Source of the DNA: Imbroritus primus
GTDB taxonomy: Bacteria; Pseudomonadota; Gammaproteobacteria; Burkholderiales; Burkholderiaceae
DNA length: 64,000 bases
Direction of reading: 5' to 3'
NCBI GenBank assembly: GCA_000272025.2
Contig: AKCV02000015.1
Location: forward strand, 682,001 to 746,000
The notes below the pieces were generated by a model that did not search any database, had not been told where the DNA came from, and worked only from the letters and a program-made list of their open reading frames with translations. This document shows, piece by piece, positions 42,823-52,956 of this stretch. The position numbers and the translations under genes are program-made. How positions within the stretch are numbered: the stretch's first letter is position 1; every line of letters begins with the position of its first letter.

Positions 42823-45513
42823 ATGTCCGCCGTACCCGAACAGGTTCTCGGTAGTTCAGTTGCCAGCAATGACGCCGATCCGCAGGAAACCCAGGAGTGG
42901 CTTGAAGCGCTGGAAAGCGTGATCGGGATAGAAGGCAGCGACCGCGCCGCCTATCTGATCGACCGCCAGATCGAATTTGCCCGCGTGAATGGCGTGACCC
43001 AGCCGTTCCATGCGGAAACGCCTTATATCAATACCATCCCTGTCGAGCAGCAGGCCCGCATTCCGGGCGACCAGGATATCGAGCACCGCATCCGCTCGTA
43101 CACGCGCTGGAATGCCATGGCGATGGTGCTGCGTGCCAACAAGCACACCAACGTGGGCGGCCATATCGCCTCGTTCGCCTCGGGGGCCACGCTGTATGAC
43201 GTCGGTTACAACCATTTCTGGCATGCCCCTTCGGAAAAGCACGGCGGCGACCTGATCTTTGTGCAGGGCCATTCTGCGCCAGGCACGTATTCGCGCGCCT
43301 TCCTGCTGGGCCGCCTGAGCGAGAACCAGCTCGACAATTTCCGCCAGGAAGTGGACGGCAACGGTATTTCCTCGTACCCGCACCCGTGGCTAATGCCCGA
43401 TTTCTGGCAGTTCCCGACTGTATCGATGGGCCTTGGCCCGATCATGGCGATCTACCAGGCGCGCTTCATGCGCTACCTGCATTCCCGCGGACTGGTCACC
43501 ACCGAAGGTCGCAAGGTCTGGGCGTTCCTGGGTGACGGCGAGACCGACGAGCCGGAGTCGCTTGGCGCGATTGGCATGGCTGGCCGTGAAAAACTCGACA
43601 ACCTCGTGTTTGTCATCAACTGCAACCTGCAGCGCCTGGATGGACCGGTGCGCGGCAACGGGAAGATCATCCAGGAACTGGAATCCGAATTCCGCGGTGC
43701 GGGCTGGAACGTCATCAAGGTCATCTGGGGCAGCCGCTGGGATTCGCTGCTGGCGCGCGACACCAAGGGCCTGCTGATGAAGCGCATGATGGAATGCGTG
43801 GACGGCGAATACCAGACCTTCAAGGCCAAGGGCGGCGCATACGTGCGCGAGCATTTCTTCAATACGCCGGAGCTGAAGGCCATGGTGGCCGACTGGTCCG
43901 ACGAGGACATCAACAACCTGAACCGCGGCGGGCACGATCCGCACAAGATCTACGCTGCTTTCCACGCGGCCACGCAGCACAAGGGCCAGCCGACGTTGAT
44001 TCTCGCCAAGACCATCAAGGGCTATGGCATGGGCGAATCGGGCGAGGCCATGAACATCACCCACCAGCAGAAGAAAATGCCGGTGGATGCCATCCGCAAG
44101 TTCCGCGACCGCTGGAACCTGCCGGTGCCGGACGACAAGCTCGAGGAAGTACCGTACCTCAAGTTCGAGGAAGGCTCGAAGGAACTCGAGTACATGCGCG
44201 CCCGCCGCATGGAGCTGGGCGGTTACCTGCCAGTGCGTCGCCAGAAGGCCGAGCCGCTTGCCGTGCCCCCGCTGTCCGCGTTCGATGCGCTGCTCAAGGC
44301 GACCGGCGAAGGCCGCGAGATTTCCACGACGATGGCATTCGTGCGCGTGCTGAATATCCTGTTGAAGGACAAGTCCATCAACAAGCACATCGTGCCCATC
44401 GTGCCGGACGAGTCGCGTACCTTCGGCATGGAAGGGTTGTTCCGCCAGATCGGTATCTGGAACCAGCAGGGCCAGAAATACATTCCTGAAGACCATGACC
44501 AGCTCATGTTCTACAAGGAATCGCAGACCGGCCAGGTGCTGCAGGAAGGCATCAACGAAGCCGGTGCGATGTGTGACTGGATCGCCGCGGCTACCTCATA
44601 CTCCACGCATGGCGTGCAGATGGTGCCGTTCTACATCTTCTATTCGATGTTCGGCTTCCAGCGTATCGGTGACCTGTGCTGGGCGGCCGCCGACATGCGT
44701 TCGCGCGGCTTCCTGCTGGGCGGTACCGCTGGCCGCACCACGCTGAACGGCGAAGGCCTGCAGCATGAGGATGGGCATTCGCACATCTGGTCGGCCGCCA
44801 TCCCCAACTGTATCTCCTACGATCCGACGTTTGCCTACGAACTCGCCGTAGTAATCCAGGACGGCATGCGCCGCATGTATGCCGAGCAGGAGGATGTGTA
44901 CTACTACCTGACGGTGATGAACGAGAACTACGAGCATCCGGCCATGCCGGAAGGTGTGGAGCAGGACATCATCAAGGGCATGTACGCGTTCCGCAAGGGC
45001 GCTACCAAGGGCAAGGCGCCGCGCGTGCAACTGCTCGGTTCCGGCACGATCTTCAACGAGGTTATCGCCGCTGCCGAACTGCTCAAGCAGGACTGGGGCG
45101 TCGAAGCCGACCTGTGGAGCTGCCCGAGCTTTACCGAACTGGCGCGCGATGGCCACGACGTGGCGCGCTGGAACATGCTCCATCCGCTCGAGAAGCCGCG
45201 TGAATCGCATGTGGAGCAGTGCCTGAAGGATGCCAAGGGGCCGGTCATCGCCGCCACCGACTATGTGCGCGCCTTTGCCGATCAGATCCGTCCATTCGTG
45301 CCGGGCCGCTACACCGTGCTCGGCACCGACGGGTTCGGCCGTTCCGATACGCGCGAGAAACTGCGCCATTTCTTCGAGGTCGATCGTCGCTGGGTCACGG
45401 TCGCCGCGCTCAAGTCGCTCGCCGATGAAGGCACGCTGCCGCGCGAGAAGGTCGCCGAGGCCATCACCAAGTATGGCCTGGATCCGAACAAACCGAACCC
45501 GATGAGCGTTTAA
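42823..45513 (+). CDS. aceE: Pyruvate dehydrogenase E1 component (homodimeric type)
   Basis: The 896-residue thiamine-diphosphate enzyme has the E1 signature RAFLLGRLSENQLDNFRQEV, the ThDP motif with GDGETDEPESLG...NCNLQRLDG (GDG-NCN), and EAGAMCDWIAAATSYSTHG in the second half. It decarboxylates pyruvate and acetylates the lipoyl groups of E2. Length is typical of the single-chain E1 of beta/gammaproteobacteria. It is the first gene of the operon; aceF starts 32 bases later. Confidence 0.98.
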   Translation: MSAVPEQVLGSSVASNDADPQETQEWLEALESVIGIEGSDRAAYLIDRQIEFARVNGVTQPFHAETPYINTIPVEQQARIPGDQDIEHRIRSYTRWNAMAMVLRANKHTNVGGHIASFASGATLYDVGYNHFWHAPSEKHGGDLIFVQGHSAPGTYSRAFLLGRLSENQLDNFRQEVDGNGISSYPHPWLMPDFWQFPTVSMGLGPIMAIYQARFMRYLHSRGLVTTEGRKVWAFLGDGETDEPESLGAIGMAGREKLDNLVFVINCNLQRLDGPVRGNGKIIQELESEFRGAGWNVIKVIWGSRWDSLLARDTKGLLMKRMMECVDGEYQTFKAKGGAYVREHFFNTPELKAMVADWSDEDINNLNRGGHDPHKIYAAFHAATQHKGQPTLILAKTIKGYGMGESGEAMNITHQQKKMPVDAIRKFRDRWNLPVPDDKLEEVPYLKFEEGSKELEYMRARRMELGGYLPVRRQKAEPLAVPPLSAFDALLKATGEGREISTTMAFVRVLNILLKDKSINKHIVPIVPDESRTFGMEGLFRQIGIWNQQGQKYIPEDHDQLMFYKESQTGQVLQEGINEAGAMCDWIAAATSYSTHGVQMVPFYIFYSMFGFQRIGDLCWAAADMRSRGFLLGGTAGRTTLNGEGLQHEDGHSHIWSAAIPNCISYDPTFAYELAVVIQDGMRRMYAEQEDVYYYLTVMNENYEHPAMPEGVEQDIIKGMYAFRKGATKGKAPRVQLLGSGTIFNEVIAAAELLKQDWGVEADLWSCPSFTELARDGHDVARWNMLHPLEKPRESHVEQCLKDAKGPVIAATDYVRAFADQIRPFVPGRYTVLGTDGFGRSDTREKLRHFFEVDRRWVTVAALKSLADEGTLPREKVAEAITKYGLDPNKPNPMSV

Positions 45514-45545
45514 GCCCCGGTGGCCAGCTCAGGAGACATCGAATA

Positions 45546-47234
45546 ATGAGTCAAACAATCGAAATCAAGGTACCGGACATCGGTGACTACGATGCGGTAC
45601 CGGTCATCGACGTGCATGTGAAGCCGGGCGATACCGTGGCAGCCGAGGATTCGCTGATCACGCTCGAATCCGACAAGGCGACGATGGATGTACCGTCGCC
45701 TGCAGCCGGCGTGGTCAAGGAGGTCAAGGTCAAGGTGGGCGACCAGCTGGCCGAAGGGGCGCTAATCCTGTTGCTGGAACAGTCGGGCGCGGAAGCGGCC
45801 CCGCAGGCGGCAGCGAGCGCACCGGCTGCGCCTGCTCCGGCGAACAATGCGCCGGCAGCCGCACCTGCTGCTGCACCGGCTGCCCAGCCAGCGCAAGCTG
45901 CCGCAGCTGCACCGGCCGCCGCGGGTGGCACCGTGGAGGTCAAGGTACCGGACATTGGCGACTATGACGGGGTGCCCGTCATTGAAATTCACGTCAAGGT
46001 TGGCGACACGGTCGCCGCCGAGGATTCGCTGATCACGCTCGAGTCCGACAAGGCGACCATGGATGTACCGTCGCCGTCCGCTGGCATTGTCAAGGATATT
46101 CGCGTCAAGGTCGGTGATCAGGTCGGCGAAGGTGCCGTCATTCTGCTGCTGGAAAGCACAGGCGGCACAGCTGTTGCGCAGCCGGCTGCTACCCCGGCGG
46201 CTGCGCCCGCCCCGGCTGCTTCGGCTCCCGCGCCAGCGGCTGCACCTGTATCCGCTCAGCCTGCCCAGGCTGCCGCCTCCGCTTCGGCAAGCCAGGGTGT
46301 CACCGGCAAGGCTGCCCATGCCAGTCCTTCGGTGCGCAAGTTTGCCCGGGAGCTTGGCGTTGATGTCCACCATGTGCCGGGTACCGGTCCCAAGGGCCGC
46401 ATCACGCAGCAGGACGTGCAGCTGTTCATCAAGAACGTCATGACCGGCCAGCAGGCCAACCCGGCGCGCGGCGGCGCGGCGGCTGCGACCGGTGGTGGCG
46501 AGCTTGGGCTGATCCCCTGGCCGAAGATCGACTTCACCAAGTTTGGCGAGATCGAGTCGGTGCCGCAGTCGCGCATCAAGAAGATTTCCGCGCAGAACCT
46601 GCATCGCAACTGGGTCATGATCCCGCACGTCACCAACAATGACGAGGCGGACATCACCGAACTGGAAGCCTTCCGTGTGCAGTTGAACAAGGAATTCGAG
46701 AAGTCGGGCACCAAGGTCACCATGCTGGCTTTCATGATCAAGGCCACGGTCGCGGCGCTGAAGAAATTCCCGAATTTCAATGCCTCCCTCGATGGCGACA
46801 ACCTGGTGATGAAGAAGTACTTCAACATCGGGTTTGCGGCTGATACCCCGAATGGCCTCGTCGTGCCGGTCATCAAGAATGCCGACAAGAAGGGCGTGAT
46901 CGAGATCGCCCAGGAAATGGGCGAACTGGCCAAGCTGGCGCGGGACGGCAAGCTCAAGTCCGACCAGATGCAGGGCGGCTGCTTCTCGATTTCGTCGCTC
47001 GGCGGTATTGGCGGGACCACGTTCACGCCGATCATCAATGCACCGGAAGTGGCCATCCTCGGCGTGTGCCGCTCGGTCATGAAACCTGTCTGGAATGGCG
47101 AGGCGTTCGAGCCGCGCCTGATGCTGCCGCTGTCGCTGTCGTATGACCACCGCGTCATCGATGGCGCCGATGCAGCCCGCTTCAACGCATTCTTTGCCGG
47201 CATCCTGGCGGACTTCCGCCGCGTGCTGCTGTGA
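45546..47234 (+). CDS. aceF: Dihydrolipoamide acetyltransferase (PDH E2) with two lipoyl domains
   Basis: The 562-residue protein has two nearly identical lipoyl domains (lipoyl Lys in [11 protein letters not shown] at about residues 45 and 170), each followed by an Ala/Pro-rich flexible linker, then a peripheral subunit-binding domain ([28 protein letters not shown]) and the catalytic domain ending with [13 protein letters not shown]. It forms the core of the complex and transfers acetyl to CoA. E. coli E2 has three lipoyl domains; here the third is on E3. Confidence 0.98.
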   Translation: MSQTIEIKVPDIGDYDAVPVIDVHVKPGDTVAAEDSLITLESDKATMDVPSPAAGVVKEVKVKVGDQLAEGALILLLEQSGAEAAPQAAASAPAAPAPANNAPAAAPAAAPAAQPAQAAAAAPAAAGGTVEVKVPDIGDYDGVPVIEIHVKVGDTVAAEDSLITLESDKATMDVPSPSAGIVKDIRVKVGDQVGEGAVILLLESTGGTAVAQPAATPAAAPAPAASAPAPAAAPVSAQPAQAAASASASQGVTGKAAHASPSVRKFARELGVDVHHVPGTGPKGRITQQDVQLFIKNVMTGQQANPARGGAAAATGGGELGLIPWPKIDFTKFGEIESVPQSRIKKISAQNLHRNWVMIPHVTNNDEADITELEAFRVQLNKEFEKSGTKVTMLAFMIKATVAALKKFPNFNASLDGDNLVMKKYFNIGFAADTPNGLVVPVIKNADKKGVIEIAQEMGELAKLARDGKLKSDQMQGGCFSISSLGGIGGTTFTPIINAPEVAILGVCRSVMKPVWNGEAFEPRLMLPLSLSYDHRVIDGADAARFNAFFAGILADFRRVLL

Positions 47235-47259
47235 CGCTGCCGACAGGAGACAGAAACAG

Positions 47260-49053
47260 ATGAGCCAGATTGAAGTCAAGGTGCCGGATATCGGCGAATC
47301 GGGTGATGTCGATGTAATCGAGGTCCTGGTCAAGCCGGGCGATACAATCGAACTCGAGCAGTCGCTGATCGTGCTGGAATCCGACAAGGCCAGCATGGAC
47401 GTGCCCTCGTCGGCGGCCGGCAAGGTGGTCGACGTCAAGGTGAAGGTCGGCGACAAGGTCAATACCGGCAGCCTGATCCTGACGGTCGAAGCACAGGCCG
47501 CCACGGCAGCCGCACCGGCTGCTCCGCAGCCAGCCGCTGCGCCAACGGCGCCCGTTGCGAGTGCAGCGCCTGCCGCGCCCGTGGCCGTGCCCGCTGCAGC
47601 ACAACACAGCGGTTCGGCTGACATCACCTGCGACATGCTGGTGCTGGGTGCTGGCCCCGGTGGATACTCCGCCGCGTTCCGCAGCGCCGACCTTGGCATG
47701 AGCACGGTCATCGTGGAACGATATGCGACGCTTGGCGGCGTGTGTCTCAACGTCGGATGCATCCCGTCCAAGGCGCTGCTGCATACCGCAGCCGTGGTCG
47801 ACGAGGCCAAGGCGATGGCGGCGCATGGCGTGTCGTTCGGCGAACCGGTGATCGATCTCGACAAGCTGCGCGGCTACAAGGAACAAGTCATCGGCAAGCT
47901 TACCGGCGGTCTTGCCGGCATGGCGAAGATGCGCAAGGTGCAGGTGGTGCGTGGCGTCGGTACCTTCCTCGATCCGCATCATCTCGAAGTGGAGTTGACG
48001 GATGGTGAAGCGCAGGCGCGCACCGGCAAGAAAACTGTGATCCGCTTTGAGAAAGCGATTATCGCGGCCGGCAGCCAGGCTGTGAAGCTGCCGTTCATCC
48101 CGGAAGATCCGCGCATCGTCGATTCGACCGGTGCACTCGAATTGCGCGAGATTCCGAAGAACATGCTGGTGATCGGTGGCGGCATCATTGGTCTCGAGAT
48201 GGCAACGGTCTACAGCACGCTCGGCACGCGCATCGATGTAGTGGAGATGCTGGATGGTCTGATGCAGGGCGCGGACCGCGATCTCGTCAAGGTCTGGGAA
48301 AAGGTCAACAAGCCGCGTTTCGACAAGGTCATGCTGAAGACCCGTACCGTCGGCGTGGAAACGCGCAAGGATGGCGTCTATGTCAGCTTCGAAGGGGAGC
48401 AGGCGCCCTCGGAGCCGCAGCGCTATGACATGGTGCTGGTGGCCGTCGGCCGCAGCCCGAACGGCAAGAAGATCGGCGCAGACAAGGCCGGCGTGGCCGT
48501 GACCGATCGCGGATTTATCGAGGTCGACAAGCAGCAGCGCACGAACGTGCCGCATATTTTCGCCATCGGCGATATCGTTGGACAACCCATGCTCGCTCAC
48601 AAGGCGGTGCACGAGGGCCACGTGGCTGCCGAAGCGGCACATGGTGAAAAGGCCTACTTCGATGCCAAGCAGATTCCGTCGGTAGCCTACACTGATCCCG
48701 AAGTGGCCTGGGCTGGCCTGACGGAAGAGCAGTGCAAGGCGCAGGGCATCAAGTACGGCAAGGGCGTCTTCCCGTGGGCAGCCTCGGGACGCGCCATCGC
48801 CAACGGCCGTGACGAAGGCTTCACCAAGCTGCTGTTCGACGAGGAGACGCATCGCATCATCGGTGGGGGCATTGTCGGCACGCATGCCGGTGACCTGATC
48901 GGGGAAGTGTGTCTCGCCATTGAGATGGGCGCAGATGCCGTGGATATCGGCAAGACCATCCATCCGCACCCAACCCTGGGCGAATCGGTAGGCATGGCCG
49001 CGGAGATCTACGAGGGCGTCTGTACCGATGTGCCGCCGGTTCGCAAGAAATGA
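47260..49053 (+). CDS. lpdA: Dihydrolipoamide dehydrogenase (PDH E3) with N-terminal lipoyl domain
   Basis: The 597-residue protein starts with a lipoyl domain ([15 protein letters not shown], Lys in [11 protein letters not shown]), an Ala/Pro linker (about 85-120) and then a flavoprotein disulfide reductase with FAD motif [11 protein letters not shown], redox pair [16 protein letters not shown] motif [10 protein letters not shown] and the C-terminal HPHPTLGES His-Glu pair. It reoxidises the lipoyl groups. The start at ATG 47260 follows CAGGAGAC; a longer frame begins at 47143. Lipoyl-bearing E3 is known in Ralstonia/Cupriavidus and Neisseria. Confidence 0.97.
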   Translation: MSQIEVKVPDIGESGDVDVIEVLVKPGDTIELEQSLIVLESDKASMDVPSSAAGKVVDVKVKVGDKVNTGSLILTVEAQAATAAAPAAPQPAAAPTAPVASAAPAAPVAVPAAAQHSGSADITCDMLVLGAGPGGYSAAFRSADLGMSTVIVERYATLGGVCLNVGCIPSKALLHTAAVVDEAKAMAAHGVSFGEPVIDLDKLRGYKEQVIGKLTGGLAGMAKMRKVQVVRGVGTFLDPHHLEVELTDGEAQARTGKKTVIRFEKAIIAAGSQAVKLPFIPEDPRIVDSTGALELREIPKNMLVIGGGIIGLEMATVYSTLGTRIDVVEMLDGLMQGADRDLVKVWEKVNKPRFDKVMLKTRTVGVETRKDGVYVSFEGEQAPSEPQRYDMVLVAVGRSPNGKKIGADKAGVAVTDRGFIEVDKQQRTNVPHIFAIGDIVGQPMLAHKAVHEGHVAAEAAHGEKAYFDAKQIPSVAYTDPEVAWAGLTEEQCKAQGIKYGKGVFPWAASGRAIANGRDEGFTKLLFDEETHRIIGGGIVGTHAGDLIGEVCLAIEMGADAVDIGKTIHPHPTLGESVGMAAEIYEGVCTDVPPVRKK

Positions 49054-49371
49054 CTGCGGCGAGGGTGTAAGAAAAGCACAGGGCGGTTGTCCATCCGAGC
49101 ACGTCCTGGCTCATGCGCAGCCATGGGCGGATTGATCGACGACCGGTAACCGAGGTAACCGGTATCCGGTGCGGCAGTACAGAAACAGGCGGCGTGATGC
49201 CGCCTGCTTTTGCTTATAAAATGCAATTAACCGCCGATCAGCACGGCACGCTGAATGTATTCGAGCTTGCAGCAGAGGCTGGGGAGGGACATCTGTGGGT
49301 GTGCCGTTCTGCGCGTATCCACTGTGTTGCAAGGTATGGTCGCCCCCGGTGGATACGCGCGTTCTTCAATG
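49054..49371. other. Intergenic region between lpdA and the TerC gene
   Basis: These 318 bases between convergent genes hold a terminator at 49186-49213 and otherwise nothing recognised. Confidence 0.6.
49186..49213 (+). terminator. Intrinsic terminator of the aceE-aceF-lpdA operon
   Basis: The stem CAGGCGGC pairs perfectly with GCCGCCTG around a GTGAT loop, followed by CTTTTGCTT. It is 133 bases after lpdA. Confidence 0.8.
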
Positions 49372-50124
49372 TCAGGCATTGCCTGCGGCTTTCTTCTTGC
49401 GCTGCGCCCGGCGCGCCAGCATGTTGAGACCTTCGATGGTGGCCGAGAACGCCATGGCTGCGTAGATGTAGCCCTTGGGCACGTGGGCGCCAAAGCCTTC
49501 GGCCAGCAATGTCATGCCGATCATCAGTAAAAAGCCAAGTGCCAGCATCACGATGGTCGGATTGCGCTCGATAAAATTGGCCAATGGCGTCGCAGCCAGC
49601 AGCATGACGGTAACCGCCACGATCACGGCGGCAAACATGATCGGAATATGTTCCGTCATGCCCACGGCGGTGATGATGCTGTCGATGGAAAAGACGATGT
49701 CGAGCAGCAGGATCTGCCCAATGGCGGCGGAAAAGGCCAGCGCGGCCTGCGGGCTCCCGAACATGTCGCCTTCAGGTGGCGGGTCGACGTGATGATGGAT
49801 CTCACGGGTGGCTTTCCAGACCAGGAAAGCGCCACCGGCGATCAGGATCAGGTCGCGCCACGAGAAATCCTGCCCGAAGGCCGTGAAGAGCGGCGTCGTG
49901 AGCTGAACGATGAATGCCACAGTACCCAGCAAGGCCAGCCGCAGCACCAGCGCCCCGCTGATGCCGATCCGCCGGGCCCGGGCGCGCTGTGCTTCGGGCA
50001 GCTTGTTGGTGAGAATGGAGATGAAAATCAGGTTGTCGATGCCAAGGATGACTTCCATGGCAATGAGGGTGGCGAGGGCCGCCCATGCAGCGGGGTCGAC
50101 CAGCAGGTGTGACAGGTTTTCCAT
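49372..50124 (-). CDS. TerC-family integral membrane protein
   Basis: The 250-residue protein has about seven membrane helices and the TerC motifs with acidic residues inside membranes: [19 protein letters not shown] and [17 protein letters not shown]. TerC/Alx proteins have been linked to manganese export and tellurite resistance. The linker [14 protein letters not shown] may be metal-binding. The ATG at 50124 follows GGAGCG. No manganese riboswitch (yybP-ykoY type) was recognised upstream. Confidence 0.93.
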   Translation of the reverse strand: MENLSHLLVDPAAWAALATLIAMEVILGIDNLIFISILTNKLPEAQRARARRIGISGALVLRLALLGTVAFIVQLTTPLFTAFGQDFSWRDLILIAGGAFLVWKATREIHHHVDPPPEGDMFGSPQAALAFSAAIGQILLLDIVFSIDSIITAVGMTEHIPIMFAAVIVAVTVMLLAATPLANFIERNPTIVMLALGFLLMIGMTLLAEGFGAHVPKGYIYAAMAFSATIEGLNMLARRAQRKKKAAGNA

Positions 50125-50259
50125 GCGCGCTCCCGGACTGAGCCGTCGTGTCCCGTGATTGGGACGGGCCGTTCATCCTAGCAAGGGAGGTGCTTACCCG
50201 CCAAGGTTTGCGTCAAAAGTGTTGTGTCGGGCGCGGGCCGATTGCTGCCGCGCTTGCTG

Positions 50260-50601
50260 TCAGAGTGTGGGACGCGCTAGACGCAATGGCAACCTCAGAA
50301 TCCGTTGTAGCCAACGCGTGGCCCGCATGCATGCCGCGCCCGCCAATCCGGCGCCAGCGAGTCCGGCGAGCCAATGGCCCTGACTGAACAGGTAGGCGCC
50401 TGCCATGACCACGGGGAGACACATCAGGCATGGCAGGATCAGCATGCAACGCGCCTCGCAACGAGGCAGTCTGATCAGTTGGCGCAGCACGTGATAGCGA
50501 AGCGGGCGTAAGTGCAGGTTGAGCCTTGTGTGCGCACTGCGCAAGACCCGGCCAGCCGCCGCGGGAGCACGACGCATGAGGAGTGGGTGCGAAACGGTCA
50601 T
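50260..50601 (-). CDS. Possible small membrane protein
   Basis: The 113-residue frame starts at ATG 50601 (MTVSHPLLMRRAPAAAG). It has a very basic N-terminal half and a hydrophobic segment (LILPCLMCLPVVMAGAYLFSQGHWLAGLAGAGLAGAACM) that could form two membrane helices. The ribosome binding site is weak and the open frame continues to 50844. I recognise no family and it may be non-coding. Confidence 0.4.
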   Translation of the reverse strand: MTVSHPLLMRRAPAAAGRVLRSAHTRLNLHLRPLRYHVLRQLIRLPRCEARCMLILPCLMCLPVVMAGAYLFSQGHWLAGLAGAGLAGAACMRATRWLQRILRLPLRLARPTL

Positions 50602-51069
50602 GATGGGTGTCGGAGATGGTTGGCTCAGGCCGGTCAACGCAGCCAATCCGGCAACGGGCTGGTGAGGAGCCCAACGATTGGGGCGACACAATTTTCCACG
50701 CCTTTGGCCTGATGGATAGCGTGAATATGAAAAGCTTGCACGAGGCGCGAAGTGATGTTTGCAAGAAAATGTGCCTTGGCTGAGGGCCATGTTGAAAAAG
50801 CCAAAAGCCACGCAGGAAATCATTGCATGTCCTGGTGCGGGCATCTATGCGGCGCGTCGCGAAGGGCGACAGAGCGCCGTCGCTCTCGACTTGATCAACC
50901 GCTAGGGTGTGGTGGGGCGGTGCGAGGGAAGAGGGCAGCCGAACAGGCGACACGTAGAGAATGCTTGCTTGCGGTGATCTTGCCGATCAGGCTGGTGACC
51001 AGGTGAAAAGAAAAACGGCGCCAACCCCAAGGGGATGGCGCCGTTTTCAGGGAGGCGGTTGCCTGTGGG
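50602..51069. other. Intergenic region downstream of the phasin gene
   Basis: About 470 bases with no supported gene. The phasin terminator lies at 51012-51047. Several short overlapping open frames lack ribosome binding sites. Confidence 0.5.
51012..51047 (-). terminator. Intrinsic terminator of the phasin gene
   Basis: The arms AAAACGGCGCC and GGCGCCGTTTT pair perfectly (11 bp) around a GC-rich loop that can also fold on itself (CCCC/GGGG). On the minus strand a T-rich tract follows. Confidence 0.9.
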
Positions 51070-51639
51070 TCAGGCAGCGGCCTTCTTGGCGGACGTGCGA
51101 GCTTGCGCAGTGGCTTGCTGTGCAGCCTTGGCAGCAACGTTGGTGGCTGCGTGGAAATTGCTTTCGGCGATTTCGACAGCCTGCTTCGTTGCCTTTTGCA
51201 CCGAGTCATACGCATTGTTGGCTGCGGAGATGGCCGACTTTGCGAGGGCGACGGCGCTTTCCGAGCCAGCCGGTGCATTGCGGGCGATGTTGTCGACGAG
51301 CGACTGCACGCGCTGGCTGCTTTCGGCGATCTGCGATTCAGCGACCTTGTTGAATTCCGAACCGGTGTCCGAGGCGATCTCGTACAGGTGACGGGTATAG
51401 GCCAGGGCTTTTTCGGCGACCGGCTGGATCAGGGCGGCCTGGACGGCCATGAGCTCCTGGGCATCCTTCACGGACAGGACCTTCTTGGCGGTATCGACGT
51501 TTTCCGCAAAGCTGGCCTTGACCACTTGCAGATTCAGTTCGACGAGCTTCTCGACGCTTTCGAAGGCCTTGGTGGTGAGGCCGAACAGGGTTTCGAGGTT
51601 GGCTTTGTTGGCAGCGGCGATTTGTTCCGGCGTCAGCAT
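51070..51639 (-). CDS. Phasin (polyhydroxyalkanoate granule surface protein)
   Basis: The 189-residue protein ([38 protein letters not shown]) is helical and amphipathic, with a Lys/Ala-rich C-terminus ([10 protein letters not shown]), typical of PhaP-type phasins of Burkholderiales. Phasins coat PHB granules and set their size and number. ATG 51639 follows TGGAGAC. It has its own promoter with a strong palindrome and its own terminator, so it is a single-gene unit. Its presence implies that the host stores PHB, although no phaC/phaA/phaB is in the window. Confidence 0.93.
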   Translation of the reverse strand: MLTPEQIAAANKANLETLFGLTTKAFESVEKLVELNLQVVKASFAENVDTAKKVLSVKDAQELMAVQAALIQPVAEKALAYTRHLYEIASDTGSEFNKVAESQIAESSQRVQSLVDNIARNAPAGSESAVALAKSAISAANNAYDSVQKATKQAVEIAESNFHAATNVAAKAAQQATAQARTSAKKAAA

Positions 51640-52023
51640 TGCAGTCTCCAGTATCATCGGGGTACGACAGTTGAACGGTGGATGCCCTCAAACGCTACAT
51701 GGCCTCGATGTCGAAAGTGTGACGGCGGGCTCCGGGCACGGAGCGAAGCATCTTTTTGATGCGTCGCAACAATTCCTATTCTATTGACCGAACATCGGAT
51801 GTCAAGCGATTTTTGTGCGTTGCACAAAAAATTCAAGTCAGATCTAAGCGATGTGAAATGACCGGGCGGAAATCGTGTTGCAGCGGTCACTTTTGACGCG
51901 AACCGTGTTTGTGAATGTGCTGTACACGCCGCTGGCGGGCAGTATGCAGTGCTACCATGCGCCATGTGGTTTTCACGGTATTCCCCTGATCACACCTCGT
52001 TTTCTGCAGTTCATCCTATCCTG
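51640..52023. other. Divergent intergenic region, phasin and deacetylase genes
   Basis: These 384 bases hold the phasin promoter and palindrome (51778-51830) on the minus strand and presumably the promoter of the deacetylase-like gene; no gene was seen. Confidence 0.55.
51778..51830 (-). promoter_or_regulatory. Phasin promoter with upstream palindrome
   Basis: On the minus strand TTGACA (51800-51805) and TAGAAT (51778-51783) are spaced by 16 bases. Directly upstream of the -35 is the palindrome with arms TTTTTGTGC and GCACAAAAA and a 3-base spacer (51810-51830), nine perfect pairs. In Cupriavidus the repressor PhaR binds the phaP promoter near the start site and just upstream of the -35, so this could be a PhaR site; that identity is inference. 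Confidence 0.65.
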
Positions 52024-52956
52024 ATGCACGCTTATTACGCTGACCACTTCGTCTTGCCTCTGCCGGAAGGGCATCGTTTTCCGATGCAGAAATACCGGAT
52101 GCTGCGCGATGCCGTGACAGCCTCCAATGCCGGCATCGCGTTGCGGGAGGCGCCCCGTGCCTCAGATGCTGATTTGCTGCTGGCCCATACGGACGAGTAT
52201 GTGCAGAAGGTGTCGGCGGGCACCCTGGAGCCGGCGCGTCAGCGCGAAATCGGCTTTCCATGGTCTGAGGCCATGGTGGAGCGTTCAAGGCGTTCCGCCG
52301 GGGCGACGATTGCTGCGTGCCGCCAGGCCATGCGTGACGGCATTGCAGTCAATCTCGCTGGCGGTACGCATCACGCCTATGCGGACAAGGGCGGCGGATT
52401 CTGTGTGTTCAACGACTCGGCCATCGCTGCGCGGCGCCTGCAGCAAGACGCCGATGCCGAGGGTCGCCAACTGCGTGTCGCGGTGATCGATCTGGACGTA
52501 CACCAGGGGAATGGCACGGCTTCGATCCTGCGGGATGATGCGACGGTATTCACGCTGTCGCTGCATGGCGAGCGCAATTACCCGTTCCGCAAGGAAGCGA
52601 GCGATCTCGATGTCGGCTTGCCCGATGGCTGTAGCGACGCGCAGTACCTTGATGCCTTGCAGGGCGCGCTCGATCTCATGCTGGGGCGTTTCGTGCCGGG
52701 ACTCCTGATCTATCTCGCGGGGGCCGATCCCCATGAAGGCGATGGGCTGGGTCGGCTGCGTCTGACCATGGATGGCCTGGCCGAACGCGACCAGATGGTT
52801 TTCGATGTTGCGTGTACCCACGGCATTCCCATTGCGGTCACCATGGCCGGTGGCTATGGCAGTGAGATCGCGCACACTGTGGCGGTGCACGAGCAGACCG
52901 TGTTGCTGGCGGCACGCATGCATGCCCGTCTTCACGCAGCGAGAACGGCTGCATGA
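52024..52956 (+). CDS. Histone deacetylase-family (acetylpolyamine/acetoin-utilisation type) hydrolase
   Basis: The 310-residue protein has the zinc deacetylase motifs GGTHHAYADKGGGFCVFND, VIDLDVHQGNGTASI (zinc ligands Asp and His) and GADPHEGDGLGRL (third ligand Asp). Bacterial members remove acetyl groups from polyamines or other small molecules rather than histones. ATG 52024 starts the conserved domain (MHAYYADHFVLPLPEGHRFPM); the open frame extends to 51949. The stop overlaps the exporter gene start by 4 bases (ATGA). Confidence 0.93.
   Translation: MHAYYADHFVLPLPEGHRFPMQKYRMLRDAVTASNAGIALREAPRASDADLLLAHTDEYVQKVSAGTLEPARQREIGFPWSEAMVERSRRSAGATIAACRQAMRDGIAVNLAGGTHHAYADKGGGFCVFNDSAIAARRLQQDADAEGRQLRVAVIDLDVHQGNGTASILRDDATVFTLSLHGERNYPFRKEASDLDVGLPDGCSDAQYLDALQGALDLMLGRFVPGLLIYLAGADPHEGDGLGRLRLTMDGLAERDQMVFDVACTHGIPIAVTMAGGYGSEIAHTVAVHEQTVLLAARMHARLHAARTAA

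Noticed and set aside
45762-47864. 700-residue minus-strand open frame opposite aceF and lpdA
   Set aside because: It arises from the Ala/Pro-rich linkers and codon bias on the other strand; its Ser/Gly/Arg repeats mirror those linkers.
49141-49165. Repeated GGTAACC sequences after lpdA as an operator
   Set aside because: They are short direct repeats, not a clean inverted repeat, in a region between convergent genes with no promoter need.
50125-50260. Manganese riboswitch (yybP-ykoY type) before the TerC gene
   Set aside because: I could not find the conserved loops of that riboswitch in the leader.
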